Origin: Leuctra nigra
Lineage: Eukaryota > Arthropoda > Insecta > Plecoptera > Leuctridae
Direction: 5' to 3'
Length of the DNA: 64,000 bases
Assembly (NCBI GenBank): GCA_934045905.1
Contig: OW203768.1
Location: 15,218,316 to 15,282,315 of the forward strand
Each line of letters begins with the position of its first letter. Position 1 is the first letter of the stretch. The notes beneath the pieces were generated by a model. That model did not search any database, had not been told where the DNA came from, and saw nothing but the letters and a program-made list of their open reading frames with translations. The translations under genes were made by a program, and so were the position numbers. This document shows, one piece after another, positions 36,314-48,308 of this stretch.

Positions 36314-37831
36314 CATCGATCTGGAGACGTCCGGCTTTATTGTACCTGCGAATCGGAGCTGACGTGAATCCGAATCGGGATGGATAAATAGTTTTACTTA
36401 GGGTTCGATTTTGTGTTCGTGTTGACTTTCGTGGAGAATCCCACTGTTAGTCGGTCAGATTTTTGTTTTTTAAATGGACCTACAAGTATTTTTGTATCAT
36501 TATTCCAATTAACTTTTTGTACCATGGGAGAACGGGAGCAAAATCCACATAAATAGGCCTGGGGAGTTTATTAGTTTGAATAAATGAATTATTGACTTTT
36601 TTGCTTCTAAATGCCGTGTTTTCAGTGCCCAAAGACTATTTCCTCGATTTTGTTGCACGCATTTGAAATTTAAATCATAATTTATAATCATAATTTTCCA
36701 TAATATAAAAGATTTTAAATCGCGATACTCCCATGAAATGGAACCTATTTATGTATATTCTATTCCTCTTTCTCGTGGTATATTTAGTATGTGAAACAAT
36801 ATGATGGATTAAACGTATAGATCATATTGATGCAATTCGGTCAGAGATTCATTGCTGTCTTCATGCCCCAGGTTCTTCTAGTTTATGTGTACTTCGTCGT
36901 CGCACTGTGGAGAATTAACGACGCACTGTCATGAGTAATGTATTTCATGGCTCTTCGGAGATGTCCAGACGTAAATCAATGCGACTAAAAGTCAAATAAA
37001 ACCGTCGAGTCGAAAATCCTACTTCTGCCACCATTTGTAATATTTCATAAAAACTAAATTTATTAAGTTTTTTGAAGAATTGAAGAATTGATGGTCACTC
37101 AAAGCTACACTGCCATTCTGTGGCATAAATCCATTTATATGACGATCATAAATATAAAATTACGTTTACTAAGCGTAGGTACACAATGGTCGGTGAAGAA
37201 GTATAAATGACTGCTGGTCATGTTTCATTACTTTCAATGATTGATATTATTATTATTATCATTGAAATGGGAGAATGAGAGACTAGAGTGAGACAACAAA
37301 ATCGCTTGTACTCACTTCTGATGATGCGATCTAATATTTTCAGTCAATCAGATTTATTCAGCGATCATTTTTAGTTGTGCCAAGTAAATCAGAGTAAGGA
37401 ATTGTCTGAATGATCATTTTATCTTTCTTATGTTCATTTTTGTTCTTATTTTGACGTTATGCGGTTGAGGTAATGAAGGGTTTCTATGTAAGTAAGTGAT
37501 TCATAAAACGTGACTTCGAAGGAAGAGAGAAACTGAGAATTTCAGCGATGGAATGATCATCAGACACGAGTACAGTTTTCAAGCGATCTATATTGTGGAT
37601 ACTCCCAATTCGTACAAAATATCCGCCAAAGTGCAACCCTCTCGATCTTTTCACTATTTCTTGCCACAAAAGAGGTTCAATTTCTTGTTATATTATGGTG
37701 ATACAAGCGCTCGGCCGATTTAGAAAATTGAGAGAGAAAAATTGTTTCCTAACTTTGATAGAATGTTCACATGTTTGTTTGAATATTAGTAGAGCTTAAG
37801 TAAAGTGGAGCTTAAGCTAATGGTAGCTTAA

Positions 37832-38365
37832 CGTGGCTCAACCGATCAAACATTACAAAATATTTATTTTTTGAAATTACCATCATAAATTACTTTTTCC
37901 AACATTTCAACTAGGCATATGTAAGTACCTATAAAATAAAAATAAAATGTCATTTAACGTGCAACTCCTGTCTTATAATGAGGTTTCAAATTTGCATTCC
38001 GAGAATGAACAAAACTTTAACACAGGAGGCATAAGGAAATCATTTCGTATTTGGTTTATAACTTTTAAAATAGCACACGTTGCTATTGTTTTCAATTTTT
38101 CCTAATAGAATGTCCAACTATGTATCAGAAAATAAGTTTTTTGTTCAAAGTTGGGACAACATAAAAATTAGATCTTCATTATTAGCCTAAATGTGACACG
38201 ATTTTACTTGTCCGCCGTAAGATAACAAGGGAAGAAACTTAATTTATCTCAGAAACTAGACACGCGAAGTGTTAAATTTTTTCAAGGATTGTGTGAGGCA
38301 TGATTATCAATAAGTAGACAAAACATTGTGAAGATCTGAGACCATACCCGATTGGATGAGCCACC
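37832..38365. mobile_element. TTAA-flanked MITE next to a syntrophin exon
   Basis: Ends CGTGGCTCAACCGATC and GATTGGATGAGCCACC are imperfect inverted repeats with TTAA on each side (37828-37831, 38366-38369). The outer bases resemble those of the element at 32.2 kb. It ends only 77 bases before the exon at 38443. Confidence 0.65.
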
Positions 38366-38442
38366 TTAAACTAATGGCCATACCGGCCCTTACTGTGCCC
38401 AAGTGTACATCTTCTCAAACGCACGTGTTGTCTTGGTTTCAG

Positions 38443-38657
38443 AACACCGCACGCTGGAGCTGCACTCGCCGGACGGCGTGCACAGCTGCGTGCTGCGCGC
38501 CGCCGACACGGCCGACGCCTGCGCGTGGTTCAACACGCTGCACTCGGCGCTCAACGTGCTGACGCTGCAGGCGCTGCACGAGGCCAATCGGCTGCTCGGC
38601 GCGCTGCTCGGCGACCTGCAGCACATCGGCTGGCTAGCGCGCAGGCCCAACACAGAG
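38443..38657 (+). CDS. Syntrophin, exon B (PH1b end and PH2 start)
   Basis: The acceptor GGTTTCAG opens the exon; the first two bases complete a Glu codon with the previous exon (phase 1). The frame reads EHRTLELHSPDGVHSCVLRA, then DACAWFNTLHSALNVL and HIGWLARRPNTE. The SPDG, AW-FN and GWL positions are hallmarks of the second half of the syntrophin split PH1 domain, leading into PH2. The donor GAG/GTAGGA leaves phase 0, matching the next exon. Third codon positions are mostly G or C (GCG, CTG, GAC), so the exon stands out sharply from its AT-rich introns. The several other open frames across these bases are shadows of that GC-rich composition. Confidence 0.95.
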
Positions 38658-39777
38658 GTAGGACCAAGGAGCACTTGGTGGTGGAACCAAGAGACAGATC
38701 TTGTGAGAAATCAACGAGATAAATGAACAAGAGTTGTAATGTTTATTTTACCGGTAATATTCTTTTTTTGAAGTCATCGATCCCCCTATTAAAAGTAAGG
38801 AACTCAACTATAAGCCCACTATTTTTCAATAAATTACCCAAAAGCCACTATTTTGCCACTTTTTTTTATCATCTTTAGTCATTTTTGTCCTCTTTAAGTC
38901 AACAGTTAATATTATTTTCCGAGTATTAATTTTAGGTGATCAAAATCGCTGAAATTTCTAGTCCAAAACGCTTAAAGATGGCTCTATTTCATTCTTGAAA
39001 TTCAAATTTGTCCCAGGCCTGTGCGGCCTAGACCCGCATGTTGCTGCGAGACCTAAATGCTTAGACTAAATTATTGAGTCTAAGCTAAATGCTTCGTTGC
39101 TTGGCCTATGAGTATGCATTCTCTTTGTCCAAATATCGAAGAGTTCACTTTGCATTTTATCAAAGTCCTGAAAGCTTAATAATAATGTAGTTTTTTTTAT
39201 TAAACACATTTAAAAACAAAGTCACATGAAAGATACTTTCTGCGTTTGAAATATCAAAGAAATGAAATACTTCACAGCAAATGTAAACTACAGGTTTTAT
39301 AAATTGTACCCTCACCATTTTGCGATTTAATTGGAATCGAATCAACGAAAGTCCGGAAACCCTGAATGGTGGAGCTTTTTGCGTCTAAATGAACTGACTT
39401 TTGACAGCTGAAAATATGCTAAGATCTTAGAAATATAGGTCAAGACGTCTATTCCACTTCTCGTAATAATACTGGAAACTAGCGGTAATCCACAATTACT
39501 TTTTTGTACTCTTTGTTTTAACTATTCGTGTTGGGGAAAAGTAGAACGAGTTCGATATTCAAAAAGAAAGAGCTGTGTTAATACCTAGTGACGTAGTGAA
39601 GCGAGTTTTGTATAAATATAATAAATGAACGAAACAAAAAAAATTACAATTCGATTCGTATCTAGTGGTGAGCATTCTAAAGCAAACTGAATTGACTGAT
39701 ACCAACTGAACAAATGAATAAAGCAGTGAAGTATAAAGCAGTGAAATATTTACCTATTTTCTCTCTAGAATATAACA

Positions 39778-41123
39778 CGGAAGCGAGCGGGAATCGCACG
39801 GTTCGTCAGAGCGTTTTTTGAAATTTTGTCTTCCCACTAAATAATTTAAAAAAATCAGATAGTAACGACCAGTGGCGTGCCGTGACATTTGAAGTGAGGG
39901 AAGCAAATTGCCAGGAAAGAAATTTGCCCAGACCCGGAGGGGGGTCTGGGGGGCTTGCCCCCCAGCTTAGCCCCGCAGGGAATTTTTTAAAATTTGACTA
40001 ATTTTAGATGGTTAAAAACGATTTTGAAAGTACCTTTTTGGAAGATTACTTGAATTTAAGAAATGGTCAAAGGAGGATTTTCAGACTAATTTTTTATATT
40101 TTAATCATTAGTTTTTTGAAGGCAAATACGAGGGCAAATACAGATATACAAAAACTTTGTAGAAATGCGTAAACTGAACTGAGAATCCGAAACTGCAATA
40201 TTTTGTAGATATTACAAGTTTAGACATTCAACCGCTCTTGAGCACTGTCACCGACCGATCACATGTTCGTTCCAATCGTGTCAACTCGGGAGTAGTTCGG
40301 CTGCGTTCGGACTGTGGATGCAACTCTCCGATTTGCTTCCCTTGGCTAGAATACGCCTGCAGAAATAGACGCATTTTACACAGAAATGCTTTGTGTTTAG
40401 ACCGGCAAATAATGTTATTATCATGGCAAAATAAGTTTTTATTATTGACAATACTTTCAGGTGGCTGCAGATTAACATATTTGATTGTAGGCAAATCACC
40501 TAATGCATGCGTAACTCCCGTATATAGAGCGAGGGATTGGAAGCAATTCGAAAAGTGAATCCCTTGGAGCCGGCCGACTGCCGAGCCGAGGCAAGTGTAT
40601 GCGTGCGCACGCGCCTTGCCCACCTCCTGTCTTAGAAACCGCGTTTACTTTGAAATCAGAGCGAAAGTGGTGACATTTGTGTTCGTAATAAGAATTCTAT
40701 AAGTAGTATTAAGTGATGAATATTTTTGTAAAAAGATTAAATTATTATACATATAATTATTATATTTTAATATTGTTGGAATGGAAAAGGAAGGGGAAGC
40801 AATGCTTCCCTTGCTTCCATTGAGTGCACGCCACTGGTAACGTCGACCCATTACAGCATAATATACTAAATAATGCCGCAAACCGGAGTTCATTATGACC
40901 TCTGGTACGACCTCAAAGTGTTAAATACGATATTTTTAGTAAAATAATCGTATTTAACACTTTGAGGTCGCACCAGAGGTCATAAAGCACTGCAGTTTGC
41001 GGCAATATTTAGTCTATTAGGCTGTAATGGATCGTTACTATCTGATTTTTTAAAATTATTTAGTGGGAAGACAAAATTTTAAAAAAACGCTCTGACGAAC
41101 CGTGCGATTACCGCTCGCTTCCG
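39778..41123. mobile_element. Hairpin element interrupted by a hAT MITE
   Basis: Outer arms CGGAAGCGAGCGG and CCGCTCGCTTCCG, and inner arms around 40848-41037 with GACCTCAAAGTGTTAAATAC and its complement, form one palindrome once the hAT at 39870-40836 is removed. The centre is near 40940. Arm identity is high and no ORF belongs to it. Confidence 0.8.
39870..40836. mobile_element. Non-autonomous hAT element, nested
   Basis: Ends CAGTGGCGTGCCGTGAC and GTGCACGCCACTG-like, flanked by GTAACGAC (39862-39869) and GTAACGTC (40837-40844), an 8-bp duplication with one change. It carries a G/C stem-loop like other hAT elements here (GGGTCTGGGGGGCTTGCCCC, about 39942-39961). A 131-residue minus-strand ORF (40228-40623) lies within; it shows no transposase motif that I recognise. 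Confidence 0.85.
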
Positions 41124-41357
41124 TTTGCCTCTTAAATACTGCAGCTTTTTCTTGTTTCAATAATAAGTTAGAGTAGGTCAGTTAGAGCTTATAAAGCACT
41201 GTTTGATGGCTTCTGTTGCGTCCTCAGAAGGCTTCTCGGTACCTGGAACTTTGCCTCATAGCTTAAAGCTTCAGCTATTACTGCGCGTGCAGAACGTGCT
41301 TACAATCCTATTAGTGGTTACCTGTAACTTTCATAACACAAATAAAAAGAAATAAGA

Positions 41358-41605
41358 ACGGGCAAGTTCAACAGAGGAATGGTTGTCTCAAGTAAAGCTC
41401 TTACGTGTACTCCGGAGGTCAGGGTTCGATCCCCGCGACCGTCCGTCCTGACTGTGGTTAATTTGTGGATTCCCTCAGTCGTGAGACAAATGATGGGCAG
41501 GTGCCCTGATAGCCACGTCCGCCTCCTTCCCCACGTCTATGCTTACGTGTTTTCGTCGTCATCTCACAATCAAAATCATTGATCTGTCGCCATTAGCTTA
41601 GTTTC
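41358..41605 (+). mobile_element. tRNA-derived SINE, family A, diverged
   Basis: Aligns in order with the 24 kb copies: CTCCGGAGGTCAGGGTTCGA (B-box), GTCCTGACTG, TTCCCTCAGTCGTGAGACAA, CGCCTCCTTCCCCACG and GTCGCCATTAGCTTAG, with many substitutions. It is older than the nested pair. Confidence 0.75.
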
Positions 41606-42174
41606 AGGGCATTATGAGGTTCAACACTTCTAAAATAAAAATTCAAAATAATAATCGAAGACCTACACCAAAATCTAAACAAAGTATTTTATTATATTTT
41701 TGTAAAATCAAACATTCAAATGTCGGGATATAAAACTGTGAAAAATACGTTACAAAGATTAAAAGTACAAAATAATCTTGGTTCAATATCTTCACGAAAT
41801 TAACGAATCTTCAAGACAACATTCACGAGTCACCGTATGATTTGTAAAATGTCTAGAGAATTGTGGAATTAAGTCTACTCGAATCTACTTCCTCTTCACT
41901 TCACATGATCAATATCTAGACTTTGCATATTGAAACGTTCATTTGCATTTTAATAAGATCCTATTAATTTACGGTAGAGCGAGCTATGAACGTATGCCTT
42001 AGAGTAAAGGTTTGCGTTCAAACTGAAACAATCTCTCTGATGTTATAAAATGTTCCATATTTCAAAAGTCTCCCGCTATAATTGTTGCTCTCCGTCTCCG
42101 AGAGAGTTACCTACAGTAAATTCATCTTTTAATACATTGACGATTGAGAGTATGATTATGCCTATATTATAAAC

Positions 42175-42545
42175 AAGAGTCCCAACGGCTGGTGTGTTAG
42201 ATACCTCAGTTCCGTCAGACATTGATTGCAGTCAGCGATTGGATGGGTGACCAATCAACTCTGTCCTGCCAGTTGCTGCCGTTGGGCCAGAGAGACTGGG
42301 GTGTTTGGGGGTTAGTGTGACGACCTCCCTCCACCAGTTATCAGTCTCTCGACGACGCGGGTTGTGGAGGCCCGTGCTGTGAATGTGATTGTTACACCGT
42401 CCTTCGGATGGGACGTTAAGCCGTTGTCCGGTATCTTTCGTCAGGAGTAGGTAACATGCCGGTACCGGGTTTCCTCTCCTCCCTTCTATATTACATTCTC
42501 ACTAGTGGAGCCTCGGTTCTGTTGAGCATATAGGCTTGATAATAA
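42175..42545 (+). mobile_element. SINE-like element with a 5S-like box
   Basis: Contains TTGGATGGGTGACC (42239-42252), identical to the C-box region of 5S rRNA, and downstream CCTTCGGATGGGACGTTAAG, a motif type seen in SINE bodies. It ends with a GATAATAATAAT-like tail. The remainder does not align to 5S rRNA by eye, so a true 5S-derived head is uncertain. Confidence 0.5.
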
Positions 42546-44275
42546 TAATTGTTTTTGTCACGAAAGAAGATAATCTAAATCACATGTTTCTTAACTCGGG
42601 GGTATTTCTACTGTCAAAATTTCACTTTGAAGTTCCAGAAAACCTGAATTGGTCATGTGTTTTGCTTCTAAGTTGACTTTTGACCACATAAAAGCTGGTG
42701 AAACATGTGTTTTCCCTAAGGGATCAAGTAGGTATTTTGATTTAGATATCATTTCCATTCTCTCTGTTGTTACTGATAGTGGTAATAAATTGGTTTGAGG
42801 CAACAATGTCTGAATCTAACCTTCACTCGAGTTGCGTTATTATTAACACCTGTTTAATTATCAGCATCGCTCGTGCTCATTGCAAATGCAATTAAACACC
42901 GAGAGCCCAGTTGGTTTGCTCTGCCAATACGAAAAACCAACGTAATACTGTGGAATTCGTTATTCAGCAACAAAAAAGTGGAAGTACGTGGATCTTCATA
43001 ATTAATTCCGTGTGCAATCGTTCGTTCTATTTGGAAAACCAGCAGATAGTATCTGTAGGTACCAATAGAGATGGCCAAAAGAAATTGAACATTTGATCCT
43101 GACTGCGTATTTTCCTTGTGCTAGATGGGATATTCTAAAATTAGAAAATGTAAATAATCGAGTTCGATTTTTCGAACGTTCTTTAATCAAAATATTGTAT
43201 TAATTTCGCCTCTCCCCAGCCCACACACAACCATATGTACCACAAGAGAAATGGAATCTATTCTAAATAAAGGGCTCCACTATTTAGTACGTATAGACAC
43301 TTTGTTCTTTTTAAAAGTCCACCTAGGACAAATAAATAGCTGAACTACTCCGATTTACCGCACTTCAAAGTGGAATTTTAATATAGCTAAAGTTTGAAAA
43401 TACAAATAATTTTATTCCATTTTCAATCGTCCGTTTTCAAAAATCACGCTGTAATACCATAGTATTAAGATTAGCATTCAGCCCACTTCTGTAATACTGT
43501 AAAATTCGAATCATTCGACAACGAAAGTTTGAAATTTAAATAATTTCGTTCCATTTTTCAAACGTTACATTTTCAAAATCGCGTTGTAATATTATAAAAT
43601 TCGAATCATTCAGCAAATACAGTTTGAAAATTCAAATATTCTCCTTCCAATTTTCAAACGTTATATTTTCAGAAGCACGTACATGTTTCTCCTATTATTT
43701 CTAGCGACAAATCCTAGCTCACTTCAGTATATTTACGAGTACGACTCTGAAAGCCATGCAAGTTGGCGTCGGGATAAATTCCGTCGCTTTCAGCCATTGT
43801 TAAATATTGAATGCGGTAGCGGGCTGGATTAGTGGCCACTCTCCACCTGTGATCACTTGGAACTAGGTCGCACGGACGCCGGATTCCCGTTGACTTCATG
43901 ACACATTCCAACTGTCGGCGATGGAGTTTCAAAACTGTCCAGACGTGACGGGGTTGTGTCAATCCGGGGACTGAGTTGTGTGATTGGATTGGCTTCTTTC
44001 AACTTTATTATGTGAGCACTAGTTTATGGGCGGGAGTTGTCTGAATTGTTCGTTTTTGACTAAATAAATGGTTGATATCAACGGAGAGATTTATGGCATT
44101 GCCAAGTGTAATAACATAAATAGTATCTTAGTAATTTAGCAGCTAAACTTAAAATATTAGTATAATTATTTCGGTATAGGTAGGAACTAAATTTGCAAGA
44201 TGGGATTAATATTGCAAAATAACTTTAGCTGGAGATAGTAGATACTATTGGCTACGAAGACAATGAGGGCCTGAA

Positions 44276-44500
44276 GGGGGGGGGGGGGGGGGGGCACCAC
44301 TCACCAGGTAATATGCGGTGCGGGTCTGGGGCGCACGGCCCCGGAAATTTTTTGAATTTCAGACATGAATTTGGTGCATTTACGCGATTTTAACAATTTT
44401 AAGTATATTTTTCTTGACATATAATTGAATAAGAATATAGGGAGGGAAATTAAATCAGAGGGGGGTGTCCCCCCCCCCCTCCTAAGCGCCTGTGTAACCA
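44276..44500. mobile_element. hAT-like fragment with poly-G and GC stem-loop
   Basis: A run of 19 G (44276-44294) is followed by GCGGGTCTGGGGCGCACGGC, CCCGGAAATTTTTTGAATTT and TGGTGCATTTACGCGATTTT, the same module as in the hAT elements at 27.2 and 57.6 kb. A C-rich run near 44470 may be the opposing end. Terminal repeats and target duplication are not clear. Confidence 0.5.
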
Positions 44501-47500
44501 GGAAGCATTTTTGTTATGTTTTGAATATGTATAAGGTATCCACAAATATTTGTAACAATGAGCTGTTGGAACGAGCAAGATGATGGGAATTTAAAGTTGT
44601 GATTAAGAACTTCCAAAGAGAAAAGATCTACAATGCATCAACACAGTTGTATCACCTGTTTTCTCGGTTAGAAGTACTCTGTTATCAATGCTATTATACT
44701 CACCATCTCGTTGTTCTTGTTATTGCAATGACTTCGATCACTCGTCACGATCTGCAGTGCTGCGGAACTGCAGAGGAGCACTCTGATGCTCTTTTTATTC
44801 CATTTATTCAAATATATGAACGTTCGATAAAGTCTGCATCGCATACTCTATCATTTTAAAGATGGCGCCACTGTTAAAAAAGTCGAAAAAAGTAAAGCCC
44901 CCTACCTTACATTGGTATTATTTCGATTAGTTGACACATTGCATTTGCATTTGTATTTTTTCTATTTATTGATAGAAATGTCAGAGATGATAGAAAGTTA
45001 TACTTTTTTCCAAGTTCAATAAAAATATAGTTAGGATTATTTCAAAAGTTCGATGATTGGACATTTCGTGATCTGCTGATTCGGGAGATTTGATGAATCA
45101 TTCGGAGATTTGATGCTGTCCTAAGCTTTAACTTATCTGCGAAAATATATAAACTCCATGATAAAACTACCATCCTTTTTCAAATTTTTATATAACCTGA
45201 CATATTTCCAAGCTAGTAATAGAGTAGTTGTATTAGCAATATTTTCATTGTGAAATGCGCTCAGCTTATGGAATGCGGCGGCACGGAAAATTGAGGTCTG
45301 CACCGTTTCAATCTCTTTTCGTTAAAGGTTTAGAGTAAAATCGTTCGCCAAGACGTTTGAAGATTACTAAAATCGAAAACATCCACCAGGGGGGAGGCCA
45401 CCCAACCACCCTCTCAACCTTCGCCCTCTTTTTCACCCGACTCCCTTGAACAGTATGTCTAGATAAAGCAGACATCATTTTCTTTTGGACAGGGAGTACG
45501 TGGAAAACAGTCTGATTGGATTATGAAAGTGTGGAAAGCGAGGGGGAAAGGAGATAGTTTATGATCTAAGTTGTAGAAATGTTAACTTTTGAATGGAATT
45601 TTTTGAAATGGTCCTTGCATGGTTTGATTCCAATCGGCGTCTCCCTTTGTATTGGTAACAAAATGTCTGCAAACTGCAGAAGGGGAAAAGTTCAGTGAAC
45701 GCTTTGATAAGCGAGCTCGAAATGAACACAGCTTTTCTTTTATCTATAAATAAGTTTTCGGTGAAACCAAGATGCTAATCTTGCTAGAAATCAAGTGCTA
45801 GAAACAAGATTTGTAATGTAATGAATCTTTTGTGATTAATTTTACGAATCCATGAGGTACTTTGACCTGTAGCTTTTAAATTTATATAAGCTGTAACATT
45901 AATTGGAATGATCGATGAATGATATTGATAGGCAATGCTAATTGTTTAATCTACAATTCAAGATTCACCACTGGGCTGAAAAAATATCCGTACTTTAGGA
46001 CGAAGGCCCGACGTATACTTTTTTAAATTTTGGGTTCACATTTGAATGCGAAAGAGACATACAAAAAGAGTGATCGAAACATTCAAATTGAGGCGCTCGC
46101 GTTCTGCTCTCTAAGAATCTGGTGTCCTAACTCAATTTCGCTTTTGCTCATGTTAATCGTGTTTCATGTTCATTTTCCCTCTTTCCTGGAATACCTGACA
46201 GACAAGGAATGCCAGGGATTTGACTGAATAAATAATAAAGCATTCTTGGAAAGAATTTTAAACATGTTTCAAGTTTATATCTCTACGTAGTGTGTGGTGA
46301 GATGTGAAATTCGTCTCTACCAAGATCTTGTTGTCTGAATTTCCCAGACAATGTCAAGTATACAGTCATTAAATTAGCGCAATCAAAAATGGCTGAATAC
46401 CTAGTAGGTATACATTCTTATCAAAAGTTCTGAACGGCTGAGCTTTTTTGCTTATAAATTCACTTTAGACAACTTTAAAGCTGTTGGAACGATGAAATAC
46501 CACAATAAATGGAGCCATTTACGTGAGAAATAGGACTTGGGGCCTTCTGCCTCTGAGTGATTGAGCTATATTTAGATTGTTACTTCCTTTTTTGTGCCGA
46601 TTTCATTTCATAATGTTAAATAATTCATCTCTAATGATAGTTTAGCTTTCCGATTCGCACTAAAAAATTGGTATTCCCCAAAAAATCAAAAAGAAAATCG
46701 CCCAATTTGATAATCCGTCTTCGTGTCGGCAATCAATCATCTCCGGCGATTTGATTGCTTTTGGCGGAGTTTGTAAGCCTTGATTTGACGCGTGTTCTGC
46801 CGCGTACGCCGCTAATGGCGAGCAGGCATGCAATCGTGAGACCTTGCTCGAGGTTCCATAATATATAATCAATCAATTGCGCGGGAGTATGGTAATACAA
46901 GGCTCAAGCGCGCCCCCGATCAATTATTAATGGAGGAAGTTTTTTTTACAGTTTTTAGGTGAAAAGGGATGATGGGTTTTCTTGAGAGTTGCGAGAGTTA
47001 AAAAACCAATACTTGGTGCTGAAATGTTCATTCATTGGCTCGTATTAAAATCTTGTTATCTCTACGAAAATGTTTTCCTTCGATTCGGAATGGATGCAAA
47101 AATATGATAATTTTCTGTGAAGTTTTGTTTGACTACTTTTCAAAAGTGACTACTATTTGTTGAATAGGAACTTAGAGGTTCCATACAAAAAGGTCCGTTT
47201 TCTCTGGGAAATGTATCCGTTTTTCAGCTTTTTCAGCTTTCAATTCAAATAAAAGGTATCACTCAACTCATTCCCTTACCAGATTTTGGGACTTTCGATA
47301 ACCTAAAGTTGCACGAATGCATAATTTTTTTAAAGAAATTGACCTTTTTCTGAGGATTTATACCCTGTCTCTTCAGTTACAGCCGCTATATAGTTATAAT
47401 TTCTACATTCCTTTTCTTTGCTTGGAACTAATGATATATCTGTGAGATATACGAAAGAAGAATCATGTTTTTAAAATCTTCACAATAACGTTGTTTTCAT

Positions 47501-48150
47501 TACCTTAATTTTTATTACGTACACGATCTTCATAATATTTCATAAAGCAGGTATTTCATATTGCCACTTACGTTTCCATTGAACCTTGTATAATTTGACA
47601 GTTTCTTACAGTATTCTTATTACCTACAGCATGTTGATCGATTTTTATGATGCCTATTTACTGTAAGAAATAAAATTGTTTGTCATGGCAAATATGAACT
47701 GTATCCGCAATAAAGTCAACTCTTTGTTTGGCAATATGTAAAGTGATACCACTTGATAACATGTGCTACATTATCACTCAGTTGCTACACTATTAGTACC
47801 ACATTATAACAATAAATACACCCATAAATCACATATTTAATTTTTTTCTTAGGTTATAAAATACCTACATTTCCTTTAAAATTCTGATTAGTTCTATATT
47901 AAAGGAAAAGGTATTTCATTACCTGGAAGAATGTGAAAAAGGATGATAAAAATCTGGTCTTTATTGAAATTGTCCAAGTGACCCTATTATTGTTAGGAGC
48001 TTTTATAAATCTCTTCAAAGCTGTTACCAACCCTTTTATTGTATTTTTGTTGTATATTGCAAAGTAAAGTAATAATTTTCTTTTGGTTCCTTCTCCTAAC
48101 ATATTGTATCTCAAGTGCATTTGGTTTCACTCGAACGGTCTCTGTTGCAG

Positions 48151-48308
48151 AACGGGGTGACGGGTTCCGAGAGCAGCGACGACTCTGACCGATGGCAGTC
48201 GATCTTCGCGGCCGTCACCGAGCGCGAGTTCCGCATCTACGAGGCCGCGCCGTGGAGCGCCGAGGCGTGGAACGCGCCCGTGCACATCTGCCCTCTTCTG
48301 GCCACAAG
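48151..48308 (+). CDS. Syntrophin, exon C (PH2 middle)
   Basis: Acceptor CTGTTGCAG, phase 0. The frame begins NGVTGSESSDDSDRWQSIFA, an acidic Ser-rich insert running into RWQ-IFAAVTEREFRIYEAA, the standard syntrophin PH2 start. It continues PWSAEAWNAPVHICPLLATR, where PLLATR matches the conserved P-L-I-A-T-R before LV in the family. The donor AAG/GTAAAC leaves two bases that form Arg with the next exon. The SSDDSD stretch could be a casein-kinase-2-type phosphorylation site, which is only a motif inference. GC content is again well above that of the flanks. Confidence 0.95.

Larger units (their letters stand above)
18875..38442 (+). other. Syntrophin intron (19.6 kb), repeat-rich
   Basis: Lies between two phase-1 syntrophin exons. 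It holds MITEs (20.4, 22.4, 23.7, 25.0, 33.4, 35.0 kb), nested SINEs (23.9-24.4 kb), nested inverted-repeat elements (26.9-28.0 kb), a hairpin element (28.4 kb), a LINE (29.2-31.0 kb), hAT (31.6 kb) and two TTAA-flanked elements (32.2, 37.8 kb). CpG-rich non-repeat patches occur at about 19770-19990, 22740-22990, 24460-24650 and 36095-36290. In 18900-20350, 20613-22390, 25170-26900, 33700-34980 and 36320-37800 I see AT-rich DNA with no supportable gene. The 144-residue minus-strand ORF at 25342-25776 is not recognised and is within chance expectation. Confidence 0.85.
38658..48150 (+). other. Syntrophin intron (9.5 kb)
   Basis: Phase-0 intron. It holds a hairpin element interrupted by hAT (39.8-41.1 kb), a degraded family A SINE (41.4 kb), another SINE-like element (42.2 kb) and a fragment with poly-G and the shared GC stem-loop (44.28-44.5 kb). 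Pieces of an unnamed dispersed module lie near 39355-39470, 42610-42780, 43236-43275 and 46420-46540. In 44500-48100 I see AT-rich DNA and no gene. Bases 46680-46900 are a GC-richer non-repeat stretch with several AATCAATC/TTGATTG words. Confidence 0.85.

Noticed and set aside
38356..38722. Several alternative ORFs over syntrophin exon B
   Set aside because: High GC removes stops in all frames; only the frame with SPDG and GWL words matches the family and the splice phases.
40228..40623. 131-residue ORF inside the nested hAT as a transposase
   Set aside because: No BED finger or hAT dimerisation motif is visible, and the element is too short for a transposase gene.
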